A DNA stretch of 64,000 bases. Source: Bacillota bacterium (GTDB taxonomy: Bacteria; Bacillota; Clostridia; Acetivibrionales; DSM-1351). Below, in pieces: positions 8,308 through 16,582 of the stretch. The DNA is taken from NCBI GenBank assembly GCA_023392075.1, contig JAEVZU010000179.1:1-64000 (forward strand). Direction: 5' to 3'. Every line of letters begins with the position of its first letter. The stretch's first letter is position 1. The notes below the pieces were generated by a model. It saw nothing but the letters and a program-made list of their open reading frames with translations. It was not told the DNA's origin and made no database searches. The position numbers and the translations under genes are program-made.

Positions 8308-8793
8308 TTAAACTTGTATCAAATCACCTTCCTGATATTTCAGCCCTAATACATCAAAAGGGAATTTTTGTGTTCCATTTAATTTTTTGTCATCAACAGT
8401 TATTACACCATCTTTTCTCATAACTATAGGTGTATCTCCATTTGACTCCAGTACACAATCCCCACTATATGCTTTCACCAGCTTACCAACAAAAGACAAC
8501 ATCTCCTCTAACCAGTTTGGTGTTATAGTATATACATCAAACCAAAATTGGTAATCAAACTTCATACCATAGTCTTCACTTCTAAATTTAACATGCTGCC
8601 CGCCATTTTTGACGCGGAGTGAAAAATACTCACACCAAATATTTAGTAATTCATCGGTATCCTCGGTAATTTGAGGTCTTCCTTTTGCAACATCAGACGG
8701 AACTGTAGGCGCAGTTTCAATAACAGATTTCTTAATTTGTTTAAAATCAAGTACATTATCTGAAGCTAAATAGAATACATAAAATACACTCAT
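8308..8793 (-). CDS. Hypothetical protein, 161 aa (possible immunity-type protein)
   Basis: A 161-residue soluble protein with a very good AGAGGAGG ribosome binding site. It starts with a beta strand (MSVFYVFYLASD), has a Pro/Asp-rich middle and a C-terminal half with VMRKDGVITVDDKKLNGTQKFPFD. Composition, size and solitary position resemble single-domain immunity proteins of polymorphic toxin systems, but I cannot assign a family. A decayed short frame lies just upstream on the same strand (8810-8931); no toxin gene is present. Confidence 0.7.
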   Translation of the reverse strand: MSVFYVFYLASDNVLDFKQIKKSVIETAPTVPSDVAKGRPQITEDTDELLNIWCEYFSLRVKNGGQHVKFRSEDYGMKFDYQFWFDVYTITPNWLEEMLSFVGKLVKAYSGDCVLESNGDTPIVMRKDGVITVDDKKLNGTQKFPFDVLGLKYQEGDLIQV

Positions 8794-8809
8794 TATAATT
8801 AACCTCCTC

Positions 8810-8931
8810 TTATTTAATCACTAGTCTTGAAACATTACCGTTTTTTACCAGTAACAATTCATCAAGTCCATCTATTTACTGTCTTATCCTCTGCTATTAC
8901 GCTCCAGATATTTCTTACATTTATACTCCAT
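8810..8931 (-). pseudogene. Decayed short reading frame upstream of the 161-aa gene
   Basis: An ATG at 8931 with AAAGGGGAG upstream opens a 15-codon frame (MEYKCKKYLERNSRG). After a frame change the following DNA reads protein-like: IDGLDELLLVKNGNVSRLVI, ending at a stop 17 bases before the next gene's start. A good ribosome binding site followed by a broken frame suggests a recently lost small gene. It could be chance in AT-rich DNA. Confidence 0.25.
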
Positions 8932-9341
8932 TTTTACTCCCCTTTCATCCAATGAATTTATCATTATTTATTGATTTTACCATATATTTTCTGTATATTT
9001 AAATATAGCCATGGTACTATATTGTATTTTTTACTTTTATTTACTACACTCGACGAAAAATATGCTCCTCTTACAGGAAACAAGTTTGTAAGTATAACCT
9101 AGAAAAATCTCTATGTTAACAAGTTAACCATATATAGGTTTGTATGCTTTTTACGGCCAATTTTCTTAGTACTCAGTAACCGATAACAATGTCTTGATTT
9201 GTTTGTATACCAATATTGTTAAAATCATCAATGTATTATAAAATATAAGCTAATGTTAATTTTAGAATTTTATTACTAGTGAGGAATAAAGATTTCATCA
9301 CTTTTTGTGCCTTGAGCACAGCGAAAGGAATGATAGTTAAT
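8932..9341. other. Intergenic region before the sulfhydrylase gene
   Basis: No gene seen. Notable elements are GTTAACaaGTTAAC (9115-9128), a possible -35/-10 pair TTGTTA...TAAAAT about 60-100 bp before the metY-like start, and a small GTGC-cttga-GCAC hairpin just before the ribosome binding site. I could not match these to a known S-box or T-box element. Confidence 0.4.
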
Positions 9342-10610
9342 ATGACATGGAAAATAGAAACCCAATGTCTCCAGGAAGGCTATAAACCGGGAAATGGAGA
9401 ACCGCGTGTTTTACCTGTTTATCAAAGTACTACATATAAATATGACTCGACTGAACATGTGGCAAAGTTGTTTGATTTATCAGTACCCGGACATATGTAC
9501 TCAAGAATCAGCAATCCTACCGTGGAATGTGTAGAAAACAAAATTGCCGCCCTTGAAGGCGGTATTGGTGCGGTATGCACATCTTCCGGCCAGGCTGCCT
9601 CTCTTCTGTCCATATTGAATATATGCAAATCCGGAGATCATTTTGTCTGCTCCAGTACCATATATGGAGGAACCCTAAACCTCTTCGACAAAAGATTAAG
9701 AGAGATGGGCATCAGTATCACCTTTATTGACCAGGACGCTTCAGAAGAAGAAATTCAAAAAGCATTTCAATACAATACAAAAGCTTTATTTGGTGAATCC
9801 ATTGCAAATCCCAAAATCAGTGTGCTGGATATTGAAAAATTTGCGAGAATAGCCCATAAGAATAAGGTACCGCTGATTATTGACAATACTTTTGCAACCC
9901 CAATGCTTCTCCGGCCTATTGAATATGGCGCAGATATTGTAATTCATTCAACTACCAAATATATGGACGGTCATGCCTTATGTGTCGGTGGCGTTATTGT
10001 GGATTCAGGCAATTTCAACTGGGAAAACGGCGATTTTCCCGGCTTGACAGAACCTGACGAATCCTATCATGGCATGATTTACACACGTGACTGCGGCAAG
10101 TCAGCTTACATAACCAAAGCCAGGGTTCAGCTCATAAGAGACTTTGGCTGTTATATGTCGGCCAATAATGCATTCCTGTTAAATATCGGGTTGGAGACCC
10201 TGCATTTAAGGATGGAACGTCACTGCAGGAACGCAGAAAAAGTAGCAGAGTTCCTTACGGGAAGTGACAAAATAGTTTCTGTCAGCTATCCTTACCTTAA
10301 CGGCGACCCGTACCATGATATTGCCGGAAAGTATCTGCCAAACGGCTGCAGCGGTGTGGTATCGTTCCGGATCAAGGGCGGCAGAGAAAGTGCTGTCAGG
10401 TTTATGGACAAACTCAAGCTGGCTGCCATCGTAGTTCATGTTGCTGACTGCCGCACAGCAGTGCTCCATCCGGCAAGCTCCACGCACAGGCAGCTGTCTG
10501 ACGAACAGCTGGTTCTGGCAGGAATTGATCCCGGCTTGATCAGATTTTCAGTTGGTATTGAAAATGTTGAAGATATTATCCAGGATATCCGTCAGGCTCT
10601 TGAGGACTAA
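9342..10610 (+). CDS. O-acetylhomoserine sulfhydrylase / cys-met metabolism PLP enzyme
   Basis: A PLP-dependent gamma-family enzyme (422 residues) that most likely forms homocysteine or methionine precursors from O-acetylhomoserine and sulfide. Family signs are QSTTYKYDST near the N terminus, SRISNPT, EGGIGAVCTSSGQAA (PLP phosphate loop), DNTFATPMLLRP and the Schiff-base lysine in HSTTKYMDGH. The C terminus has the LIRFSVGIENVEDI motif. The ATG at 9342 is preferred over upstream starts at 9279 and 9330, because AAAGGA sits about 11 bases before it and homology begins there. Could equally be annotated as methionine gamma-lyase-like; MetY is the best fit by motif and length. Confidence 0.85.
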   Translation: MTWKIETQCLQEGYKPGNGEPRVLPVYQSTTYKYDSTEHVAKLFDLSVPGHMYSRISNPTVECVENKIAALEGGIGAVCTSSGQAASLLSILNICKSGDHFVCSSTIYGGTLNLFDKRLREMGISITFIDQDASEEEIQKAFQYNTKALFGESIANPKISVLDIEKFARIAHKNKVPLIIDNTFATPMLLRPIEYGADIVIHSTTKYMDGHALCVGGVIVDSGNFNWENGDFPGLTEPDESYHGMIYTRDCGKSAYITKARVQLIRDFGCYMSANNAFLLNIGLETLHLRMERHCRNAEKVAEFLTGSDKIVSVSYPYLNGDPYHDIAGKYLPNGCSGVVSFRIKGGRESAVRFMDKLKLAAIVVHVADCRTAVLHPASSTHRQLSDEQLVLAGIDPGLIRFSVGIENVEDIIQDIRQALED

Positions 10611-10738
10611 AAAAATCCTGTTGGTCTGTAACATCTAAAACGTATATTGTCACATGAGGGAAATTTTCTCGGTACAAGGCGATGTTATAAACCACTGGAC
10701 TATTGGAATATTAAATAAAAAATAGGAGTTAAACTATA

Positions 10739-12505
10739 ATGCCATTTGACGGAATAGTGACAAAATGTATTGTTAATGAATTAAATAATCTGCTGGCCGG
10801 AGGCAGAGTAGAAAAAGTATTTCAGCCCGAAGCAGACGAAATCGTGCTTTTGGTTCGTTCAAAAAGCCAGAATTACAGGCTGGTTGCAAGTGCAAATGCA
10901 AACTACCCCCGCCTTCACATTACAGCTTTACAAAAAGAAAATCCTCAGACCCCTCCTGTTTTCTGCATGCTCATGAGAAAGCACCTGTCAGGCGGAAAGC
11001 TGCTTGACATAAGCTTTCATGACTATGAGAGGGTAATTTCCATTAATATTGAATCTGTAAATGAACTAGGCGATCTATCTATAAAAAGAGTTGTAGTTGA
11101 AATAATGGGAAAGCACAGTAATATTATTTTGCTCAACAGCGAAAATAAAATAATTGATTCTGTAAAGCATGTGGACAATGATATAAGCAGCGTCAGAGAA
11201 GTCATGCCGGCAAGACCCTATAACCTCCCTCCCGCTCAGAATAAGGAACTGCCCGAAAATATTGTTCCGGGACAGATTTTTGAACCCCCCCTGGTTTCAG
11301 AGGCAAAACATATCGAAGGTTTACTGTTAAATCTCATCAAAGGATTCAGTCCCTATACCTGCCGTGAAATTTGTTGGGCTGCGGGTCTGGCTCCCAAAAC
11401 ACCGGTTGCGTCTTTAAGTCATACCGACAAAGACAATCTGATCTCGGCTCTTAAAACATATCTTGTTCAGATATGCAACAATAGCTTTGAACCCTGTATA
11501 ATCTATCAGGATAAAAATTTTCTGAAACCTCTGGACTTCTACTGTTTTGCTCCTGAACAGCAGGCAGTATATAAAAAATATGAGCTTTTGTCTGTAGCGC
11601 TGGATGAATTCTATTCCCTTCGGGATACAAACGAACGCCTGACTCAGAAAATGGGCGATGTTGTAAAAGTACTCAAAAACGGTATAGACCGCTGTGAGAA
11701 GAAAATCACCCTTTTTAATGATAAGTTGCGCGAGGTTTCAGACAGGGAAAAGCTTCAGCTTTACGGAGAATTGATTACCGCCAATATCTACTGTATTCCC
11801 GCGGGCAGTAAAACCGCAAGGGTTTTGAATTATTACAGCGAAGACGATGAATATATTGAAATACCTTTGAATGAGTATAAATCCGCCCAGGAAAATGCTC
11901 AAAAGTATTACAAACAGTACACAAAGGCCAAAAGTGCTCATTTAAATGCAACTCAGCAGTTGAAAGATACCCTTTTGGAGTTGGAATACCTTCAAAGTGT
12001 TCAAACCATGCTGGAGAATTGCAGCAGCAGACAGGAAATTGACGAAGTCAGGCAGGAACTGACCGATCAGGGATATATCCGGGCATCTGCAAAAAATTCA
12101 AAAAAGAAACAGGACAAACCCTCCTCCCCTCTGGATTTTATATCAAGTGACGGTTTTCAGATACTGGTGGGTAAAAACAATAAACAAAACGATTTGCTTA
12201 CTCTGAAGCTGGCGGCTTCAAGCGATATTTGGCTTCACACAAAAAATGTTCCCGGCTCACATGTTATAATAAGAACAGAACGGCGTGAGGTACCGGACTC
12301 AACCTTGCTGGAAGCTGCTATTTTAGCGGCCTATCACAGTAGTGCAAAAATGTCCTACAATGTACCGGTTGACTATACCCTTGTCAGGAGTGTTAAAAAG
12401 CCGGGTGGCGCCAAGCCTGGAATGGTTATTTACGAAAACTTTAAAACAGTTAATGTAACTCCTGAGGAAGAAATAGTATTAAAAATAACTCAAAACAAGA
12501 GTTAA
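10739..12505 (+). CDS. rqcH: RqcH / NFACT ribosome quality control factor
   Basis: A 588-residue Rqc2/NEMF homologue (older name fibronectin-binding protein FbpA). In Firmicutes it binds stalled 50S subunits carrying peptidyl-tRNA and adds C-terminal alanine tails that target the nascent chain for degradation. The NFACT-N domain begins MPFDGIVTKCIVNELNNLL and includes FCMLMRKHLSGGKL; helical and coiled-coil regions fill about 290-440; the NFACT-R domain starts near residue 470 with GFQILVGKNNKQND and WLHTKNVPGSHVII. The position of the functional Asp-Arg pair reads Glu-Arg (YERV) here, a substitution I believe is common in clostridia. AGGAG precedes the ATG. Confidence 0.93.
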   Translation: MPFDGIVTKCIVNELNNLLAGGRVEKVFQPEADEIVLLVRSKSQNYRLVASANANYPRLHITALQKENPQTPPVFCMLMRKHLSGGKLLDISFHDYERVISINIESVNELGDLSIKRVVVEIMGKHSNIILLNSENKIIDSVKHVDNDISSVREVMPARPYNLPPAQNKELPENIVPGQIFEPPLVSEAKHIEGLLLNLIKGFSPYTCREICWAAGLAPKTPVASLSHTDKDNLISALKTYLVQICNNSFEPCIIYQDKNFLKPLDFYCFAPEQQAVYKKYELLSVALDEFYSLRDTNERLTQKMGDVVKVLKNGIDRCEKKITLFNDKLREVSDREKLQLYGELITANIYCIPAGSKTARVLNYYSEDDEYIEIPLNEYKSAQENAQKYYKQYTKAKSAHLNATQQLKDTLLELEYLQSVQTMLENCSSRQEIDEVRQELTDQGYIRASAKNSKKKQDKPSSPLDFISSDGFQILVGKNNKQNDLLTLKLAASSDIWLHTKNVPGSHVIIRTERREVPDSTLLEAAILAAYHSSAKMSYNVPVDYTLVRSVKKPGGAKPGMVIYENFKTVNVTPEEEIVLKITQNKS

Positions 12506-12554
12506 ACTATCTACGATTAATAATTAATTTTAAAATAAGTTAGGGGGAATTTGA

Positions 12555-13733
12555 ATGATTTCAAACAAAATCAGCAACAGACTGGCTAATTCATCAATGA
12601 TAAGAGCCATGTTTGAAGAAGGTGCAAGATTAAAAAAAATATACGGGGCCGATAAGGTTTATGACTTTTCTCTTGGAAATCCTGACCCTGAACCGCCTGC
12701 AGAAGTAAAAGCCGCTCTTCGTGAACTGGCCGGTTCCAATGAATTGGGTATGCACCTATACATGAACAACGCAGGTTATACCGAAGTAAGAGAAACCATC
12801 GCCGGTAAAATCAACAGTGAAACCGGCCTGCAGCTCACCTTCAATAATGTGGTAATGACAGTAGGAGCCGGCGGAGCCCTGAATGTAGTTTTAAAAACTC
12901 TTTTAAATCCTGATGAAGAGGTTATAATTTTTGCACCATATTTTGTCGAATATACCTCCTACATTGATAATCACGGCGGAAAAGCAGTAATTGTAAACAC
13001 CGATTCAAAGACTTTTTTACCGGATCCTGAATTATTAAAGTCAAAAATTACACCCAATACAAAAGCAATTCTTATCAATACTCCTAATAATCCTACAGGG
13101 GTTGTTTATGGTGCGGATATTTTAAAGGCTATTGCAAATGTACTTGAGGAAAAGGGAAAGGAATACGGACATACTATTTATATAATATCAGACGAACCAT
13201 ACAGAAAACTTGCCTATGATGTTGATGTGCCAAATATATTGACTATATACAGGAACGCAATCATGATTGACTGTTTCAGCAAATCACTTTCTCTTCCTGG
13301 AGAAAGGATGGGTTATATAGCCACAAATCCCGAGGCTGAGGATATTGATACGCTTATGGGAGGTCTCATATACTGCAACCGGGTTCTGGGTTATGTCAAT
13401 GCTCCTGCACTTTTCCAGAAGGTTATAGCAAAGGCAATTGATTCCTCTGTTGATATAAATATATACAAAGAGAGAAGAGATCTGCTGTATAACGGTTTGA
13501 CAAGCTTCGGCTACGAATGTGTCAAACCCGCCGGAGCCTTTTATCTGTTTCCAAAATCACTCATTGCTGATGATGTGGAATTCAAGAACAGAGCTGTCAA
13601 GTACAACCTGCTTATAGTACCGGGGTCAGGGTTTGGCTGTCCGGGCCATTTCAGGCTGGCTTACTGTGTAAGTCTTGAAACTATCAAGAATTCACTGCCT
13701 GCTTTTGAAGCTCTGGCAAAAGAGTTTAAATAA
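12555..13733 (+). CDS. Class I/II PLP-dependent aminotransferase
   Basis: A 392-residue fold-type I aminotransferase, probably of aspartate or a related amino acid. Visible elements are the N-terminal DFSLGNPDPEPP, the YMNNAGYTEVRE substrate segment, NTPNNPTG (PLP-binding Asn), SDEPYRKLAY (Asp/Tyr ligands) and the catalytic lysine in DCFSKSLSLPGERMGY. The C-terminal GHFRLAYC carries the carboxylate-binding Arg. GGGGGAA lies before the ATG and the gene starts 49 bp after rqcH, so co-transcription is possible. Substrate specificity cannot be read from sequence. Confidence 0.9.
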   Translation: MISNKISNRLANSSMIRAMFEEGARLKKIYGADKVYDFSLGNPDPEPPAEVKAALRELAGSNELGMHLYMNNAGYTEVRETIAGKINSETGLQLTFNNVVMTVGAGGALNVVLKTLLNPDEEVIIFAPYFVEYTSYIDNHGGKAVIVNTDSKTFLPDPELLKSKITPNTKAILINTPNNPTGVVYGADILKAIANVLEEKGKEYGHTIYIISDEPYRKLAYDVDVPNILTIYRNAIMIDCFSKSLSLPGERMGYIATNPEAEDIDTLMGGLIYCNRVLGYVNAPALFQKVIAKAIDSSVDINIYKERRDLLYNGLTSFGYECVKPAGAFYLFPKSLIADDVEFKNRAVKYNLLIVPGSGFGCPGHFRLAYCVSLETIKNSLPAFEALAKEFK

Positions 13734-13741
13734 TTTAATTC

Positions 13742-13842
13742 TGGGTGCTCCCTAAAGAACAGAATTCTTTGGTAATTTTTGATTAGTCAATCCCCTTCAT
13801 CTGAGGGCTTCTTCGAATTTATGTTCTTTAGGGTCAAACCCA
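13742..13842. repeat. Long-range inverted repeat, possible MITE remnant or structured RNA
   Basis: CCCTAAAGAACA (13750-13761) is perfectly complementary to TGTTCTTTAGGG (13822-13833), and the flanks TGGGT and ACCCA (13742-13746, 13838-13842) extend the pairing around a 60-nt centre. This ~100-bp element lies between an aminotransferase gene and a convergent VOC gene. No protein is encoded. The rest of the gap (13843-14145) shows nothing else that I can support. Confidence 0.45.
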
Positions 13843-14145
13843 AAACGTTTACAATAACAGACGAATTTTATATTACGTCCGTGATGTCAAAAGGGCCTGG
13901 ATTTTAAAGCTGAATATGCAGACTATTTTATTTAAACAGTAAAGAGTAGATAATCAGCATTTGTCCTTCCCACGTTGTAAATAACCGCTGTATTTTGTCT
14001 TGATTTGAAAAAGCAAATATTCATTGATCTAATATTAGCACTTTTTACCATGATTTGTAAATCGGCAAAAGTTATTCTGGCAATATTTTACACATTTTAA
14101 CAATATATTCTACCTCCTTTTAATAAATACAATATTTCGTGAACA

Positions 14146-14547
14146 TCAGCCGTTTTCAGAATAATTTAATCCCCAGGTCACTGCATATTTATCTTTCAGC
14201 ACTGCGTGATAGGCACCCCAGAAAGTCTTTTGCAGTTCAAAAATAATGATTGCATCCTCTTTGGCAAGCTCAGCATATGCCTTTTCGATCTGTTCCTGGG
14301 AATCCATTTCCAGAACCAGCTGTACATTTGTGTGCTGGGCTCTTTCACCAAACAAGTCAGTAAAATACATTATACAGTTTGGAGCAATATGAAGCTCCGA
14401 GTGCATTATTTTTCCCTCATGTCCTTTGAACATATCACTGTTGTCGGCAGTTTTGACCATTTTTATTTCTCCGCCGAATACCGATTTATAAAACTCGAGA
14501 GCACCCCTGCAATTTTCCACCGATATATTTGGAATTATACTTTTCAT
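14146..14547 (-). CDS. VOC-family (PhnB/glyoxalase-like) protein
   Basis: A 133-residue vicinal oxygen chelate protein of the PhnB-like branch. It shows the paired beta-alpha-beta-beta-beta units: IIPNISVENCRGALEFYKSVFGGE at the N terminus, HSELHIAPNCIMYFTD in the middle and the closing DKYAVTWGLNY. Members are small dimeric metal-binding proteins of varied function (isomerases, lyases, antibiotic binding); the substrate here is unknown. AAGGAGG precedes the ATG. A related VOC domain is fused to another protein at 16583-17953. Confidence 0.85.
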   Translation of the reverse strand: MKSIIPNISVENCRGALEFYKSVFGGEIKMVKTADNSDMFKGHEGKIMHSELHIAPNCIMYFTDLFGERAQHTNVQLVLEMDSQEQIEKAYAELAKEDAIIIFELQKTFWGAYHAVLKDKYAVTWGLNYSENG

Positions 14548-14618
14548 AATATCCTCCTTTGTGCTGTTATCTGCAAATTAATATATATTTTATTATAAGC
14601 CTGTTCTCCGGCCTTCGC

Positions 14619-15518
14619 CTATTTCGTATCTACAGCCAGTCCATCTCCATATGCAGCCTGACTGAATATATTTTCTGCCTCTACCAGAGGTATACCTGCT
14701 ATATTTATATTTTGAATAACGCTTTCTCCGATTTTTTTGTTACTGCATTCAAACAGGTATCTGACACCCTGGGGTTTGAAACCCAAAAGCCTGGCTCCAA
14801 CCGTATCTGCCGCAACCGGATCGCAGCCCGCTATAACAAGCCCCGTATGCCGTGCAATTCCCTTCGATGGTCCTGTTCCTATCATTGCAGGACTTGCGCT
14901 GATGATGGACAAATCAATGGGGACTTGCTCGGCCATTGCCGATATGAAACCGTGCAGTTCAGTGTGTATTCCCAGATTTTTTTTGGGCTGACCGTGTTCA
15001 TCAGCCGGAGGCCACCCCAGTGCAATGTTTTTTATTGCAGCCGACATTGTGGCCTCCTCATGCTGTTTTAATTGTGTAAATGAAATTAAAACAGTCACCT
15101 CTTCAAAAAGTTTATTTAGATTGGTTGCACTCACAATTGAGTGATTCAGGTTGATTCTTACAAAAGGTCCGTGATTCAGATCAATAAACTCAACACCCTC
15201 CTCGGAAATGACCTTTCCAAAACCCACAGAATCCATGACATCCTTTGTTTCTCCATCTGCCGTTCCCGTGGCAACTACTATTCTTTTAGGATATCTGTCC
15301 TTAACAATTCTGATAAGCTGTCTTAAACTCTCGGGCCCTACAACGGTTGCAGAATCAGGTTGTCTCTTATTCACCCAGTTAGGTGTTATAACTACTACAT
15401 CGCTGCTGTTTATAGAATCGGTTAAATTCAGGAGCTCAATGGCCTGCTTGATAGCTGCAGCCTCATCGCTGTTACGTGTAATGGCTACATTTGAATTATT
15501 CCATTTTCTCTGCCTCAT
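14619..15518 (-). CDS. DUF362-domain protein
   Basis: A 299-residue protein of the DUF362 family. It starts ATG 15518 (AAAGGAAAC upstream); an in-frame extension to 15569 has no better signal. Visible family regions are VVITPNWVNKRQPDSATVVGP, VVATGTADGETKDVMDSVGF, the SFTQLKQHEEATMSAAIKN core and AGCDPVAADTVGARLLGF near the C terminus. Other DUF362 proteins often carry 4Fe-4S ferredoxin domains, which this one lacks; no CxxCxxC cluster is present. Function unknown. It lies upstream of the VOC gene on the same strand with a 71-bp gap. Confidence 0.85.
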   Translation of the reverse strand: MRQRKWNNSNVAITRNSDEAAAIKQAIELLNLTDSINSSDVVVITPNWVNKRQPDSATVVGPESLRQLIRIVKDRYPKRIVVATGTADGETKDVMDSVGFGKVISEEGVEFIDLNHGPFVRINLNHSIVSATNLNKLFEEVTVLISFTQLKQHEEATMSAAIKNIALGWPPADEHGQPKKNLGIHTELHGFISAMAEQVPIDLSIISASPAMIGTGPSKGIARHTGLVIAGCDPVAADTVGARLLGFKPQGVRYLFECSNKKIGESVIQNINIAGIPLVEAENIFSQAAYGDGLAVDTK

Positions 15519-15680
15519 ACTGTTTCCTTTCCATCTCCTTTTAGGTTTTATTATTACCAAATTGGTCAAATAAAATTGACTTTTAATAACTTAAGAGTAA
15601 TAATATTTTTATATTCAGCCGGCTGTATGACACTTCGGCTGCCATGTTTAAAATAACACTTTCCCATAAGAGGAATACAA

Positions 15681-16520
15681 ATGTACAAACTTAATAGTAT
15701 CTACCGCCCGGTTACAGCCCAGCCCTTCTTAAATGACAAAACATATATTGAACTTCAGCCCTGCAAAGCATTAAGCCCTTATATCTGCTGTTTTTGGGGT
15801 ACGCCTGGGCACTCACACGATATTGCTTCCACATGGGAAAGAGATATCTTTGTAATACCTGATACCTGCATGGATATAATCTTTTATGTAAATACGGATA
15901 AAAATGAGGTCAATGCTTTGTTTGCCGGAATAAGCGACAATACATTCAGGGATAAAATACAATCCGGGACACCCTCGATTTCCTGCTTTGCCATAAGGTT
16001 TTTTTGCTGGGCCGTACCGCTGTTTTCCCATGATTCTATGAAATATGCTCTTAATTCTTTTGTGGAGACAGAGGTATACTTTACAAACCTCAAACGTGAT
16101 ATGCAGGATATATTGACGGATAATACATTAATTACAGAGAGGGCAGCAAAGGTTGAACAATATCTCCTGAAAAAACTGGACTTGAACAAACAGAATAATA
16201 ATGTAATGAACGCTGTTTACAAAATATTGGATGCCAAAGGTACACTGACTTCTGCTGAAATTTCCAATTATACAAATGTCAGCCAAAGGCAGCTGGAAAG
16301 ATTGTTCCTGGAATATGTGGGTGTTTCGCCGCAAAAACTTTCAAAACTTGTCCGCTTCCAATATCTCTGGCAGGATATCCTGTTTGAAGAAAATTTCAAT
16401 ATGCAGGATAGTGTTTGCAGATATACATATTCCGATCAGTCACATTTGCTGAACGATTTCAAGAGATACCATACTCTGTCTCCGGGTGACGCAAGAATGT
16501 TTGCATATAAAACAAGGTGA
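15681..16520 (+). CDS. AraC-family transcriptional regulator (DUF6597-type N terminus)
   Basis: A 279-residue regulator. The N-terminal ~170 residues resemble the ligand-binding region of the DUF6597/AraC group (SPYICCFWG...VIPDTCMDIIFY). The C-terminal AraC DNA-binding domain spans about 185-275, with the first HTH (EISNYTNVSQRQLERLFLEYVGVSP) and second HTH (CRYTYSDQSHLLNDFKRYHTLSPGDAR). GAGGAA lies before the ATG. It is 62 bp upstream of, and co-directional with, the prenyltransferase-VOC fusion, its probable target. Divergent to the DUF362 gene. Confidence 0.88.
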   Translation: MYKLNSIYRPVTAQPFLNDKTYIELQPCKALSPYICCFWGTPGHSHDIASTWERDIFVIPDTCMDIIFYVNTDKNEVNALFAGISDNTFRDKIQSGTPSISCFAIRFFCWAVPLFSHDSMKYALNSFVETEVYFTNLKRDMQDILTDNTLITERAAKVEQYLLKKLDLNKQNNNVMNAVYKILDAKGTLTSAEISNYTNVSQRQLERLFLEYVGVSPQKLSKLVRFQYLWQDILFEENFNMQDSVCRYTYSDQSHLLNDFKRYHTLSPGDARMFAYKTR

Positions 16521-16582
16521 TGTCGGATTTTTTCAATACAGACGCCGTAATTTCAGGTAAAATATTTTTGAGGTGATTTTTT

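Noticed and set aside
9240..9341. Possible S-box or T-box leader before the sulfhydrylase gene
   Set aside because: Only a tiny GTGC/GCAC hairpin is present; the conserved SAM aptamer or T-box sequences were not found.
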